From NCBI GenBank assembly GCA_951394045.1, contig OX596000.1, forward strand, positions 434,001 to 498,000: a DNA stretch of 64,000 nucleotides, written 5' to 3'. Each line of letters starts with the position of its first letter. Positions within the stretch are counted from its first letter, which is position 1. The notes under the pieces were generated by a model. That model saw only the letters and a program-made list of their open reading frames with translations. It was not told the origin of the DNA and searched no databases. The position numbers and the translations under genes were made by a program. Below are positions 44,098 through 53,623 of the stretch, piece after piece. This DNA is from Nitzschia sp. DOCU1. Lineage: Eukaryota > Bacillariophyta > Bacillariophyceae > Bacillariales > Bacillariaceae.

Positions 44098-44814
44098 ATG
44101 TCGTCGTCGTCGTCCAAGTTGCCAGTCACATCATCCTTGTGCTGGGCGGCCATATCCCACCACTTGGATGCCCTCTTGTTGGCTCTCGCATCGTCGACGG
44201 ATAACTTTACCGTTGGACTTGCTGTGGGTATTCGACAAGTGCCCTTGCCATTTTGGGCCAATGGATGGATCAGTTTGTGTAATGCGAGTGGAGCTTGGAT
44301 TGCAAGTCATGGTGGACTCTGGGTCAGTCAAGTCGTTGTGACATCGAATGCCAGCAGCCACCCAGACAACAACAGTCAGGTTAGCAGCTTCCCACTGTAC
44401 CTATCGGCATTGGCATTTGGAATATTGGCATGGTCCGAGTGGAAATCCTACCAGCAAGAAATTGCTGCGGCAGGCAAGAAGAAGAAAGCGGACGAAGCGC
44501 CTGCCGCCAAATCCATGACAAGTTTTGGGGCTGTAACACAATTAGCCATTCCCATGACGTTGAATAATTTGGCAGGGGGTGTTGCGGGAGGAGCCGCTGG
44601 CTTGACACCGGAATTATCCGCCACCTACGCACTGTTGGCGTCGTTTAGTACCATGTGGTGTGGACATTGTGTGGGACAACGTCTGAGTGTGACCATCATG
44701 CAAGGCAATGACAATCCTAACCAAAAGAGCTGGCATCATCCGTCCTTTGTATCTGCATTACTTTTGGGTATGCTCAGTTTGATGACACTACAAGAGGCAA
44801 TGTTTGGCTCCTGA
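44098..44814 (+). CDS. MntP/YtaF-like membrane transporter (putative Mn2+ efflux)
   Basis: 238 residues, single exon, five or six hydrophobic segments. Residues 24-44 read DALLLALASSTDNFTVGLAVG, matching the first acidic repeat motif of MntP/YtaF (SxDNFxVGxxxG). The second half (about 150-169) has IPMTLNNLAGGVAGGAAGL in the place of the second repeat, where the usual Asp is Asn. A cytosolic Lys-rich loop (GKKKKADEAP) separates the halves. Bacterial MntP exports manganese. YtaF proteins have no proven substrate. The D-to-N change makes the substrate uncertain. Confidence 0.7.
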   Translation: MSSSSSKLPVTSSLCWAAISHHLDALLLALASSTDNFTVGLAVGIRQVPLPFWANGWISLCNASGAWIASHGGLWVSQVVVTSNASSHPDNNSQVSSFPLYLSALAFGILAWSEWKSYQQEIAAAGKKKKADEAPAAKSMTSFGAVTQLAIPMTLNNLAGGVAGGAAGLTPELSATYALLASFSTMWCGHCVGQRLSVTIMQGNDNPNQKSWHHPSFVSALLLGMLSLMTLQEAMFGS

Positions 44815-45457
44815 TGGTCATTTTCGAGCATAACTTTTCAAAAAAGGTCCGTGCGTGGCACTCTGTGGCGAAGAAGGAGTGGGCGTCCTCATGTGGAACC
44901 TTGGCTGATGCTGGCTTCACGTACACTTGTGGTCAGTTTCGTTTTCGTGTGATGCAGTCATCTCGCCCCCGGCCCGCCGGCAGTTGATCCGCGGGTTGAC
45001 ATCCGGCAGAAACTTGGCATTCTTTCCTAGGTCTAACACTCTGCGTTGTCAAGCGACTTCAAAGCAAGTTTGAACATGGTATACGTCAGTAGAAATTGTG
45101 GGGTACAATGCAGTCATTGGATAGACACCATGCTGTACGACAAAGTGGGAACAACAAAGAAAAACAGCTATGCCCAACTTGTGACGGGTTGATGCTACTA
45201 CTTCCACAACTTGTTGTTGGGAAATTAACCTACCGATGCGCCACAAACATTTGGAGTTGCCTTCAGGATTTGCGTTTTGAACTCGCTTTCCAGTCATGTT
45301 CAAGCGGCAAATCCGTCATTCACTCATAGTTCGGGCAGCTCGATCCAATATTTACGGTCGAGAATAAGAATACATCCGGCCATTCGCAGCTGAGGCAGAA
45401 TCCTGTCGCTGTACCATTTCCTTAAAGAATGGCAAGCATCAAATACCAATGAAGTCA
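44815..45457. other. convergent intergenic region
   Basis: 3' flanks of the MntP-like gene (+) and the second SelH-like gene (-). No gene seen. Short frames at 45049-45329 lack domains. Confidence 0.5.
45402..45443 (-). promoter_or_regulatory. candidate SECIS-like hairpin in the 3' UTR
   Basis: On the minus strand, TTTGATGCT, TGCCATT, loop CTTTAAGGA, AATGGTA, CAGCGACAG form about ten base pairs (GCT/AGC plus TGCCATT/AATGGTA with one bulge). There is a TGA on the 5' side, a GA on the 3' side and AA in the apical loop 15 nt after TGA. This is the SECIS layout, but with UUGA in place of AUGA and an unpaired U. It lies 15-56 nt past the stop. Confidence 0.35.
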
Positions 45458-45885
45458 CTAGCTCGAGGATGATTCCAGTTTCTGTAGGACTTTGGATACA
45501 ACATGATCGATATCCATATCCTGGAGAAGCACAAAGGGGCGCTCCATGGCCAAAAACTCCACAATAGGCTCGTCATCAATGGTGACGACGAAATTACCGG
45601 CACCGGGCTTCAACAAAAGAAACAAGCGCGACGAAAATAATTAGAAGAATCAGGATCGAATAAACGACTAGATCCGCAAAGATTTGTCACTACCTGTTGG
45701 GAGTTGATTTCCACCACGGCCTTGTCACCGACGGCATCCCGGATTTGATTAGCCCTGGTTTGGGATGTGCCTCAGTCCTTACAGATCATATTTCATGCTT
45801 CGATTTGAATCGTTTTCTTAATTCCCTGGGCGTCTGCTTTGGCATCGTCGGTATTCACAGGGGCTCGATTCGTTTCGCTCATCAT
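45458..45885 (-). CDS. second SelH/Rdx-like gene with CxxU-type TGA and an extra upstream TGA
   Basis: Exon 1 is 45885-45694, the intron is 45693-45608 (GTAGTG...GAAG) and exon 2 is 45607-45458. The phase and place match the paralogue at 23.9 kb. It reads IQIEA, then TGA (45795-45793), NMI, then CKD-TGA (45774-45772)-GTSQTRANQI and VGDKAVVEI. Exon 2 reads GNFVVTIDDEPIVEFLAMERPF. The second TGA aligns with the paralogue's TGA and completes a CxxU motif. The first TGA sits in a 12-base insertion relative to the paralogue. The N-terminus is short (about 30 residues) and lacks the Lys-rich tail. It may be a functional selenoprotein with alternative processing, or a paralogue dying from the insertion. 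A second ATG at 45882 is equally possible as start. Confidence 0.5.
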
Positions 45886-46485
45886 GATTCCAGATGAAAG
45901 GCTTCTTTTGTCGTGCCACGGTAGCACCAGGCTTCTCAGAGGAGGGTATTGGAGCCTTTAGAGACTCCAGGGCAATTAAAGCACATAAGAGGACAAGACT
46001 ATGGCAGCGTGAGTCCAGCTGCAACCAACAGAAAGCCCCCCATCGAGGATTGATCGACATAATGGTATTTGGGTCGGAATGAAGTTAGTCACGAGTGTTC
46101 ATTGAGTCCCGAGTGGCGCCAAGTCGCCCAATCTTTTTGATAGTACCGGTAGATCGGCACTGCGCAAAATCCTTCCATCACCCGTCATTGCGACTGGACG
46201 CGCTCCCGCTATCCGCGTCCAACGTCATCATCGAACTGCGTCCGACGAGCCAACGTCACACCGTCACACTCAAACATGCAGTCTCCAGTCCAGCACACAT
46301 GAAAAAAGGTTGCACATTCGAATCTCTCCTCAAACAACTTTAACTTTCCCCCCACTCTATCGTACTTTCTGGTGTGGCGAACGAAGTAGTGGCAGAGCTT
46401 GTATTCCTCCAAAATAAATTTTCTCCCTTTAGTCTTCCTCTTAAAAGAAGAAAAGCTCGTCAAAAACTCGGCAATACCAACGAAA
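45886..46485. other. intergenic region upstream of the LRR gene
   Basis: Divergent promoter region. No gene seen. A near copy of the CTACCGGTAG palindrome (GTACCGGTAG) occurs around 46143. Confidence 0.5.
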
Positions 46486-48450
46486 ATGCGAGGATCACGA
46501 GAGGGGAGGATACCTGCAAGATATGGCGAGGAAGATGATCCGGTTTCTTCCAAACAGCCCCCCACAGCCAGAACAACACGTCGAGAACCTGGAAGATATG
46601 GAGAGGAAGATGATCCGGTTTCTTCCAAACAGCCCCCGACAGCCAGAACAATACGTCGACAAAATGAACAGGAGATTGCCGGTGGTCGTGAAATCGAGCA
46701 TGACGACAAGGAGCTTGAAGGACAAATGGTGGGCGGGGATATTGTGACTACGACTACGACTTCCTCTCCGGTAGACGAGGACCACGCCTCGCCGCCAGAC
46801 GAGGGCGACCAAGTCCCAGACGAGTTGGTGCGAGTGGATGCCTATGTTGTGGGCGAACCACCAGAAGAACAAAGAACGAGACGAATAAAATCACCCCGAA
46901 CAACATTAGAAGCCACAGTGATTCAAAACGAATCCCATGTTGAGGCTAAGACCTGGCGTTTTTATCGTCGGCTGATTGTCGTTTTGGTACTAGCATTGAC
47001 GCTGGGCATTGCGTTGCCACTGGCGCTTCAAAACGATAACGCTAATGGGGAAGAACTCACGACGCCAACTCAAACCGCTGCGCCTGAGTTGAAAGACCCA
47101 TGGCTGATTTTGCAACCAATCGCCGGAAACGGGGGTTTCAAGGATGATATCAATGCGCAAACTGCTTATCGTTGGATCACAACGGAAGACCAGAGTGGCA
47201 TTTTGGACAATCCTAATACTCCCGAATGGAGGATCATACAACGATTTGTCCTTGCATATTTCTATTTCGCTACCAATGGAACTGTATGGGACTACCAGCT
47301 TCGCTTTCTTTCGAAGGACAGTGAATGTCAATGGAAACAAACAATTCCTTACAAAGACGGAGGCTTTATCGAAAAGTTCAATGTTACATCCCTGCCCGCC
47401 GGTGTTATTTCATGTGATTTTCAAGGGCGAGTTGAATCTCTTCGCATCGCTCAAAATGGACTCAAAAATACCATACCAAGCGTACTAACATATCTTTCGG
47501 ATCTCAAAGAGCTTGCTTTGGAGGAAAATCCTTTTTACCAATCGACCATGCCGTCCTGGTTGGGTGATCTGACTGGTTTGACAACGTTGATCCTTACCCG
47601 ATGTCAGCTGAAGGGCACCATTCCCAACGAGTTGGAATCACTGACCAATCTTCGATACCTTTGGATGAACAGTAACATTTTGATAGGCACGATGCCTGCT
47701 TCGTTATTTCATTCTCTGTCTAATCTGCGCGGTCTAGCCATACAAGCCAACTACTTGCAGGGAACTCTCCCAACCGAAATTGGTCAAATTTCGTCTTTCG
47801 AACATCTTGATTTGAGTTTTAACACCCTCACAGGCACACTCCCGGACAATTGGAATCAATTGACAAACTTGACGAATTTGGCACTGACAAGAATGGGCCT
47901 ACATGGCCGCCTGCCTCCTTCTTGGAGTGAGTTGACCAAGATTGAGAAAGTGTATCTTTCCCAAAACAGCCTGACCGGGACACTACCGGAGGAATGGAGC
48001 CGGTGGACGAACATGGAGGTTTTGTATCTTAACCACAACTCCCTGACTGGAACACTTCCTGATTCTTGGAGCGAATGGACTGCTTTGTCAGAGTTGTATC
48101 TTTCTGGAAATTCCTTGATGGGGACACTTCCTCACACATGGAGTAAGTGGACCAGCGCTTCAATTCTGCATCTCGACGGCAACAACCTGTACGGGACCCT
48201 TCCTGAGTCTTGGAGTCAGTGGTCTAATGTGCAGGATGTAAGACTCAACGACAATTCTTTGACTGGCACTCTCCCAGAAGAATACATGTTTTGGGGGAAC
48301 ATTCTCGAGGCCGACTTCTCGGCAAATTGTTTGCATGGATCAGTCCCTTTGGAGTACGAAATCAATTGGACGTCCTTAGACGTGGACGTTTCCGAGGTGC
48401 TTGGAATTCAACGAGAGGATTGCAAGGAGGGCAACCATACTAGCATTTAG
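46486..48450 (+). CDS. single-pass LRR membrane protein without kinase
   Basis: ATG 46486 (MRGSREGR) gives 654 residues. The N-terminal cytosolic part is acidic and Pro/Thr-rich and contains a 25-residue direct repeat (RYGEEDDPVSSKQPPTART). One transmembrane helix lies at about 161-181 (LIVVLVLALTLGIALPLAL) after basic RFYRR, predicting a large extracellular C-terminal part. A capping region with FYFATNGT and ISCDFQGRV resembles plant LRRNT caps (NGxxW, C..). About ten plant-type LRRs follow, for example LTNLRYLWMNSNILIGTMP and NSLTGTLP units, ending in a C-terminal cap. No kinase or other intracellular catalytic domain is present. Such proteins are numerous in benthic pennate diatoms and are thought to act in surface recognition. 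That is inference. Confidence 0.9.
   Translation: MRGSREGRIPARYGEEDDPVSSKQPPTARTTRREPGRYGEEDDPVSSKQPPTARTIRRQNEQEIAGGREIEHDDKELEGQMVGGDIVTTTTTSSPVDEDHASPPDEGDQVPDELVRVDAYVVGEPPEEQRTRRIKSPRTTLEATVIQNESHVEAKTWRFYRRLIVVLVLALTLGIALPLALQNDNANGEELTTPTQTAAPELKDPWLILQPIAGNGGFKDDINAQTAYRWITTEDQSGILDNPNTPEWRIIQRFVLAYFYFATNGTVWDYQLRFLSKDSECQWKQTIPYKDGGFIEKFNVTSLPAGVISCDFQGRVESLRIAQNGLKNTIPSVLTYLSDLKELALEENPFYQSTMPSWLGDLTGLTTLILTRCQLKGTIPNELESLTNLRYLWMNSNILIGTMPASLFHSLSNLRGLAIQANYLQGTLPTEIGQISSFEHLDLSFNTLTGTLPDNWNQLTNLTNLALTRMGLHGRLPPSWSELTKIEKVYLSQNSLTGTLPEEWSRWTNMEVLYLNHNSLTGTLPDSWSEWTALSELYLSGNSLMGTLPHTWSKWTSASILHLDGNNLYGTLPESWSQWSNVQDVRLNDNSLTGTLPEEYMFWGNILEADFSANCLHGSVPLEYEINWTSLDVDVSEVLGIQREDCKEGNHTSI
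46518..46667. repeat. 75-bp direct tandem duplication in the LRR gene
   Basis: Two adjacent 75-bp copies (period 75, only a few mismatches) encode the repeated 25-residue N-terminal peptide. Low divergence indicates a recent duplication. Confidence 0.85.
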
Positions 48451-48886
48451 TATCATTCTTATAAAGTTAGTACAATCTGCAACCGAACGAGATGATCGCA
48501 ATGCAAACGAATGCGGAAAAGCTTATTTTTGGTTCGGAGAACTTAGTCACGAGTGTTTCATTGAGTCATCAGTCATGTCAGTCATTCCTGAATACGACCC
48601 ATCCGACCACGCACCAGTGATCTTTGCGAGCTCGGCCAAAGGCGAATGTCTTCGATCGGATGGATCGAAGATCTTCCAGGCCGGCGCGCCGGCCGCTTCT
48701 CGACGCAAACACCGCGAAGATCCAAGACGATGACGAAGCGCGCCACAAGATCTTCGTTCCGACTTGTTTCTCGACTGATGTTGTACCGGGAACTCATTCC
48801 TCGCTTCTGACAAAGTAGCAATAGCGCATTGGCAGTTGTTGTCTGTATGATTGTTGGCTCCAAGTCGTCGTGAGAGTGGGCTGAAA
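48451..48886. other. intergenic region with a 16-bp GC palindrome
   Basis: No gene seen. GGCCGGCGCGCCGGCC at 48679-48694 is a perfect palindrome. A shortened form, GGCCGGCGCGCC, occurs near 36313. Confidence 0.55.
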
Positions 48887-49705
48887 ATGACTACGAAGAC
48901 TGAAGGGGAAGGCGGCAACGACAAAAACGACACGTGGTTGGAGGCAACGGATTGGGACAATCCATGGAATGTTGCATTACTGTACAAAAACGTCAAGGCA
49001 AAGGAATGTGGACATGCCGTCCAATGGATTCCGCATCGGCTAGTGGATTCCAAGACGTGTCCTGTATGTCAAGAACCAGTCTCCTACATTTGCAATGGCG
49101 TTGCCGGCACCAGCACCAGCCCTGCTGAAGATCCTTTTGTGTGCTTCAAATTTGGCAAACAAATCTACCGATTGACATTGAAGAGAGAAACACAGCAACA
49201 GCAGTCTCAGTCTTGGCTTTCAAAGTTCCTAAACAAGTGGTCTACTGCTACTACGTCATCATCAACACATACTATCGTTGCGGCACAAGATCGGATTCAA
49301 TCGGCGTTGAATCTTGCCGACGGATTCAAGATCCTGCACAAGGGCAAAGTACTCTATACTTCCTACTCCAAATCGGACAGTGACTCGTTTTCTCCGACAG
49401 AGCTTTCCCAACGCCTAGTGGAAATTTCCCACCAAGATGAACAATCATCGTCCCCGTCCCTGATTGTCATGGGGACATTGCTAGGTCGAGAATTACCGCC
49501 GCGTCCGCCGGATCCCACCAGCACTTACTCCTGGACGTGGTATCAACTTGTCCAGCTACCATTTGCAATCATGTACTGGGGGATGCGCTCGACGTGGTTG
49601 TTTGCTAGAACCTTTTTGGCGCCTTTTCTTCCTCCGTCGTTGCTACGCGACTCGGAAACGAGACCAAGAATTCAAGACGACGACGAACGGCCGCACCGCG
49701 AATAG
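48887..49705 (+). CDS. half-RING zinc protein with membrane-associated tail, function unknown
   Basis: ATG 48887 (MTTKTEGEGG) gives 272 residues. Residues about 40-68 have ECGHAVQW...CPVCQEPV, like the second half of a RING finger. The first CxxC pair is missing. The middle part contains LADGFKILHKGKVLYTS, reminiscent of the LxxxGKxL turn of ubiquitin-like folds, but this is weak. A Trp-rich hydrophobic stretch (YSWTWYQLVQLPFAIMYWGMRSTWLF) near 220-250 may be a membrane anchor, followed by a charged tail. I do not recognise a family. An E3-like role is possible only if the incomplete RING still binds zinc. Confidence 0.65.
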   Translation: MTTKTEGEGGNDKNDTWLEATDWDNPWNVALLYKNVKAKECGHAVQWIPHRLVDSKTCPVCQEPVSYICNGVAGTSTSPAEDPFVCFKFGKQIYRLTLKRETQQQQSQSWLSKFLNKWSTATTSSSTHTIVAAQDRIQSALNLADGFKILHKGKVLYTSYSKSDSDSFSPTELSQRLVEISHQDEQSSSPSLIVMGTLLGRELPPRPPDPTSTYSWTWYQLVQLPFAIMYWGMRSTWLFARTFLAPFLPPSLLRDSETRPRIQDDDERPHRE

Positions 49706-49782
49706 AAGTACGTCTGTCAAGAACAACATTGCGGCGATACATTCCCTATTTCTAGAGTTAGACTGTTTTACTACGAGACCAT

Positions 49783-52700
49783 CTATTCCTCTGCTTCTTC
49801 GTCGTCTTCCTCCTCCTCGTCATCATCATCTCCCATCTCTACATAAGGCTCCCTTCCGGGCATCCGTTTCAAATGTTCAATGAACTTTGCCACTTCCTCC
49901 GGTGTTCGAAGATCACTGGCCGGATTGATCGCTCGACCCGTTCCTCTTGCCATCTGATCTTGCAATGTGATCTGGAGCTTGCCATGCGAGTACATCAAAA
50001 ATGCCTTTGAAAACTCGTCGAATCCGCTGGCCGCGTCCGTTCCAAAGCGGTAGTAACTCAAATCGACGTGAGTTCGGCCGTCCCATGTAAGCAATACGCT
50101 CCCCTTCAATTCGTTCAAACAGGCGATCACGCATCCTTCACCTAACCCTTGGTAGACGCTATTGTGAGCGCATTCGAAACTTAATCTCCCCAGAGACTTG
50201 TCGAGAATTGCTTTCAGAGAATCGACCGAGAAGACGAAATCGTTCTGGCCTGCCTTTGGCTCCATTTGGAAGACAACATGGTGCGCCAACGGTTTTTGAT
50301 TGTAGTATTGGTCGAGACCCGGCTTGTTATCGTAATCGGATTGCAAAAATTCTTTGGGTTTCCAAGGTTCCAGCCATGGATACTTTCCACCAATGAGCGT
50401 TCGAAGCGAAATGTCCAGAGCCCCTTCCTGTGGAGGGAAGCGTTCCCTTAAAATCTTTTCAACATTTAATAGTCTATGACCCGTAGTGTTGAATCCACAA
50501 GCAACGGCTCCATATTCGACAGTCTTGGACCCCGAATGGATCATGATTTCTCCTCGATGCATGGGGTCGTCCTCGTAGTGCCTTCGGTAAAATTCCAAAA
50601 AGTGTCTACGCCAAGGCTCCTGTTCCGGTTTGCTCCATGCCCCCACAAAAGAATTGACCATGGCAATGGACGACTCCATAAACGCAATATCACGTAAAAT
50701 ACTATCGACAATTTGCAGCATGGGCAATGGCGCTGTTTCGTCCACAACTACCAAATCGGTCTTTTGTGACAGGCCTTCCCATTGAGTTTTCAAGGTAATT
50801 TCACACTCGTACATCTTATCGTCCGAATCCAATTCGGGACAAGTCGACAGGCGCATCACTGTGCCTACCTTGTTCGACTTGTTCTTCAAAACGTCCTCGG
50901 CCATGCAGATTTCGCCTTCTGGTCCACAAATAGCGACAGCGACCAGCTTGCTGTTTTCGGGTGGAAGCAGGTGCTCCACACTGGCTTCCAATGCGGCAAC
51001 AATGAGCTCTGGGGTGGAAGGGAGATTGACATCATCGGGGACCTTGTTGTCGGAAAATTCCTTCGTTTCGCAGTCTCTCGCTTGAACCATATTTGGCCCA
51101 ATGGCCTCGCGATCTTCACCCCAGGTGGAAGAGCCAAACATACCACCAACCACCACTCGAAAGTTTGACACCAAGGGACTCTTGAGCGCTGTCGTAATGC
51201 CAGACGTCAAGGCACGTAGTCTATCAAATCGGCCCCAAAGATTGATATCCATGCTGCAGTACTTGAGTGACTGCCACATGCGAGCCACAATGTAACCTTC
51301 TTTCATGACCAGCAAAAGAATAGTATCTCCCTCCTTGACGGGCGTCGTACTGAGCACTTCCAGGCCTTGTTCCGTCACGACATCAGTCAGGACTTTGGCC
51401 AACGATTCGTAATCCAGGGGAATGCCAATCTCTTCAATATCCACAATCTCCATGATACCAGCACTCTTGGATTGCTCAATGGCTGGAGTAGCACACGTAG
51501 GCGCAGAAATGTTGCACTTGCCTTGTACCCGTGCGTCATTCCTTTGATAATCGTGCATATAGTCCAAGCGATTTTCCTCGGTCACAAGAGGCTCATACAA
51601 CAAGGTAGGGACGCCATGATCTTTGAGCGGAGCATGAAGAAAGTCTGCTTTGTTACTACCAAATGTCATCACCTGATCGCAGATTATTGGACATTCAAAT
51701 ACAATCTGAAACGAATAATCAAAGATCTTCGCAATTTTGTCCATGTACTGTTCATTCTTGACCATGATACCTTGTGGTTTGAGCAACAATGCCAATGCGT
51801 CAAAAACATCGAGTTCGCCCGTGACCGACAATGACATGACTGTTTCGGACAAGTCGACCAAGACCAAATCAAAACTTTGCCAATAATCTTTGGGCAAGAG
51901 CAACAAACTCTTGGTAGCATCTCCAAACCACCATTCCACGCGAGGATCATCAAAGTGAGGTTGGGTTTGGAAATTGATAAAGGACTTTCGAACGACGAAT
52001 TGATCGAGTTCCAATCCAACCACCAATTCAAGTTCTGGATACTTGAGAACCTCATGCAACAACATGGAATCTCCTCCACCGACAAAAATGACACGTTTCA
52101 CCGAGTCAAGGAAACGGGCCGCTGCATGTACCACGTATTCATGATATTGCGGGCGATAAAGACTTGCAATTTGGACGACATTGTCCAACTCAAGGACCAT
52201 ATCTCCCGAGAATGGATCCGAGTAGAATTTCATTTCCTGGTAGGGCGTCTTGATTTCGGCAACGTCTCGGTGTTTCAAAAAATTCATGGCCTCTGAGTTG
52301 TTGCACGTTTCATCTCTATAATTGAGATCGTCAATCGTTTCCTCAAGTGGATCATAGTGTTGATTAATCAAAGCAAACTCGGAAATGTCCCATGCTCGTT
52401 CTAGCTTTTTGCCTGATTTGGTTTTGAAAGGCAAAGGCGACTCCTTGTAGACATCCAATGCCATGGTCAACGCCACAATATTGGCTTGTTGAAACTTCCA
52501 GGCCGTTTTCCACTCGAGTTCGGGCATACCCGGGTTGCCATTGCGATAATCCACATTGCGTAGTTTCCAGAGTCTTCGAAGTTCCCTTTTCATGTACGAG
52601 ATATCTTCCCAATATTCATCGTCTTCTTTATAGCCATACTCGGTAGTCCATTGAAAGGTCAAACGTCCGTCATCCCGCTGATCAACTTCAAATTCAATCC

Positions 52701-53623
52701 CGTCGGCAAAATGCCAACGTTGGGGATAGTCTTCCACGAATCCATAATCTCTTAACAATTCTAAGACAAAGAAAGAGTAAAATAATGGTGAGGCGGGCTT
52801 GTCCAGACAACAACGAGACAGCGATCGACTTACCCGCCGTTCCATAATTGCTAGCTCGTCCCCCACATTCTTGACACAAGTTTTGACTGAGATAAATTTG
52901 TTCTCCCGCTTGGATATCCCGTGTGGCTTCGATTCGAACAAAGCGTCCCTTTCTCGTCATCACGTCAGCATTGTTCCATTTGCCATTGCGATGATTGTAC
53001 AAGGGCAGTAGTGGTACCAAAGTTCGAAAGTCCACCACTTGTACCGTCAACAACGATACCATGGCATCATCCGGATCACCCTCACAAAGTTCCAGCCAAT
53101 CCACATCAATCCAATCGGTCGGTTCCAAAGGTGGAATCCGAGTAAATTTGGCATTTTGATACCCCACTAGTCGTTTCATCAGAGTCTTGCCCTCTTCCGT
53201 CCACGCACTGGGCAAATTGTTAAAGGGCGGTTGGTGCATGGCATTTTTTAAGAAATTCATCAAGGGACCAAATCGAGTTTCTTGGTCAATGTCTCGTGCC
53301 AAGGCGGAAATCCATTCACAATCCATGGGATCAGTCTTTCTGGAGGCCGCCAGATTTGCCGAACCCGTATAAATGTGCGACCAGGGAATCTTGGCCACGG
53401 TTTCCCCCATAGCGATTGGGGCGGTAGCAAACATGCCAGCGGTGACCATGCCATCACTGTCTGCAATTTCACGGTATTCTTGAGCGGGATGAACGAATCC
53501 CTTACTCATATAAGTTGTCGATGTCGCGTTGATCCACTCCAACATGGCCGAGCCTGAATCCTGCAAGGATGCATGGCTGCTGCCAGACAAAAGCAGTACT
53601 AGCCATACTAGCAATGGGATCAT
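49783..53623 (-). CDS. fusion gene A: signal peptide, SET, aminopropyltransferase-like, two AdoMetDC-like modules
   Basis: Exons 53623-52834 and 52760-49783 (intron 73 bp, GTAAGT...CTTAG, phase 1) give 1,255 residues. The junction rebuilds NYGTA-E-LLRDYGFVE, the normal end of an LSMT-type SET fold, so this is one gene. Residues 1-18 are a signal peptide. The SET region is about 50-280. The usual catalytic Tyr is Gln (IYLSQN). The aminopropyltransferase-like (spermidine-synthase) Rossmann domain is about 470-640, with VGGGDSMLLHEVLKY and FDLVLVDLSE. Two stretches recall SpeD-type AdoMet decarboxylase (about 700-800, MWQSLKYCSMDINLWG; about 1150, TWDGRTHVDLSYY). Both lack the pyruvoyl-forming Ser. 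The end is acidic. Fusions of these activities have been proposed to make N-methylated long-chain polyamines for silica formation. The role here is inferred. Confidence 0.83.
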
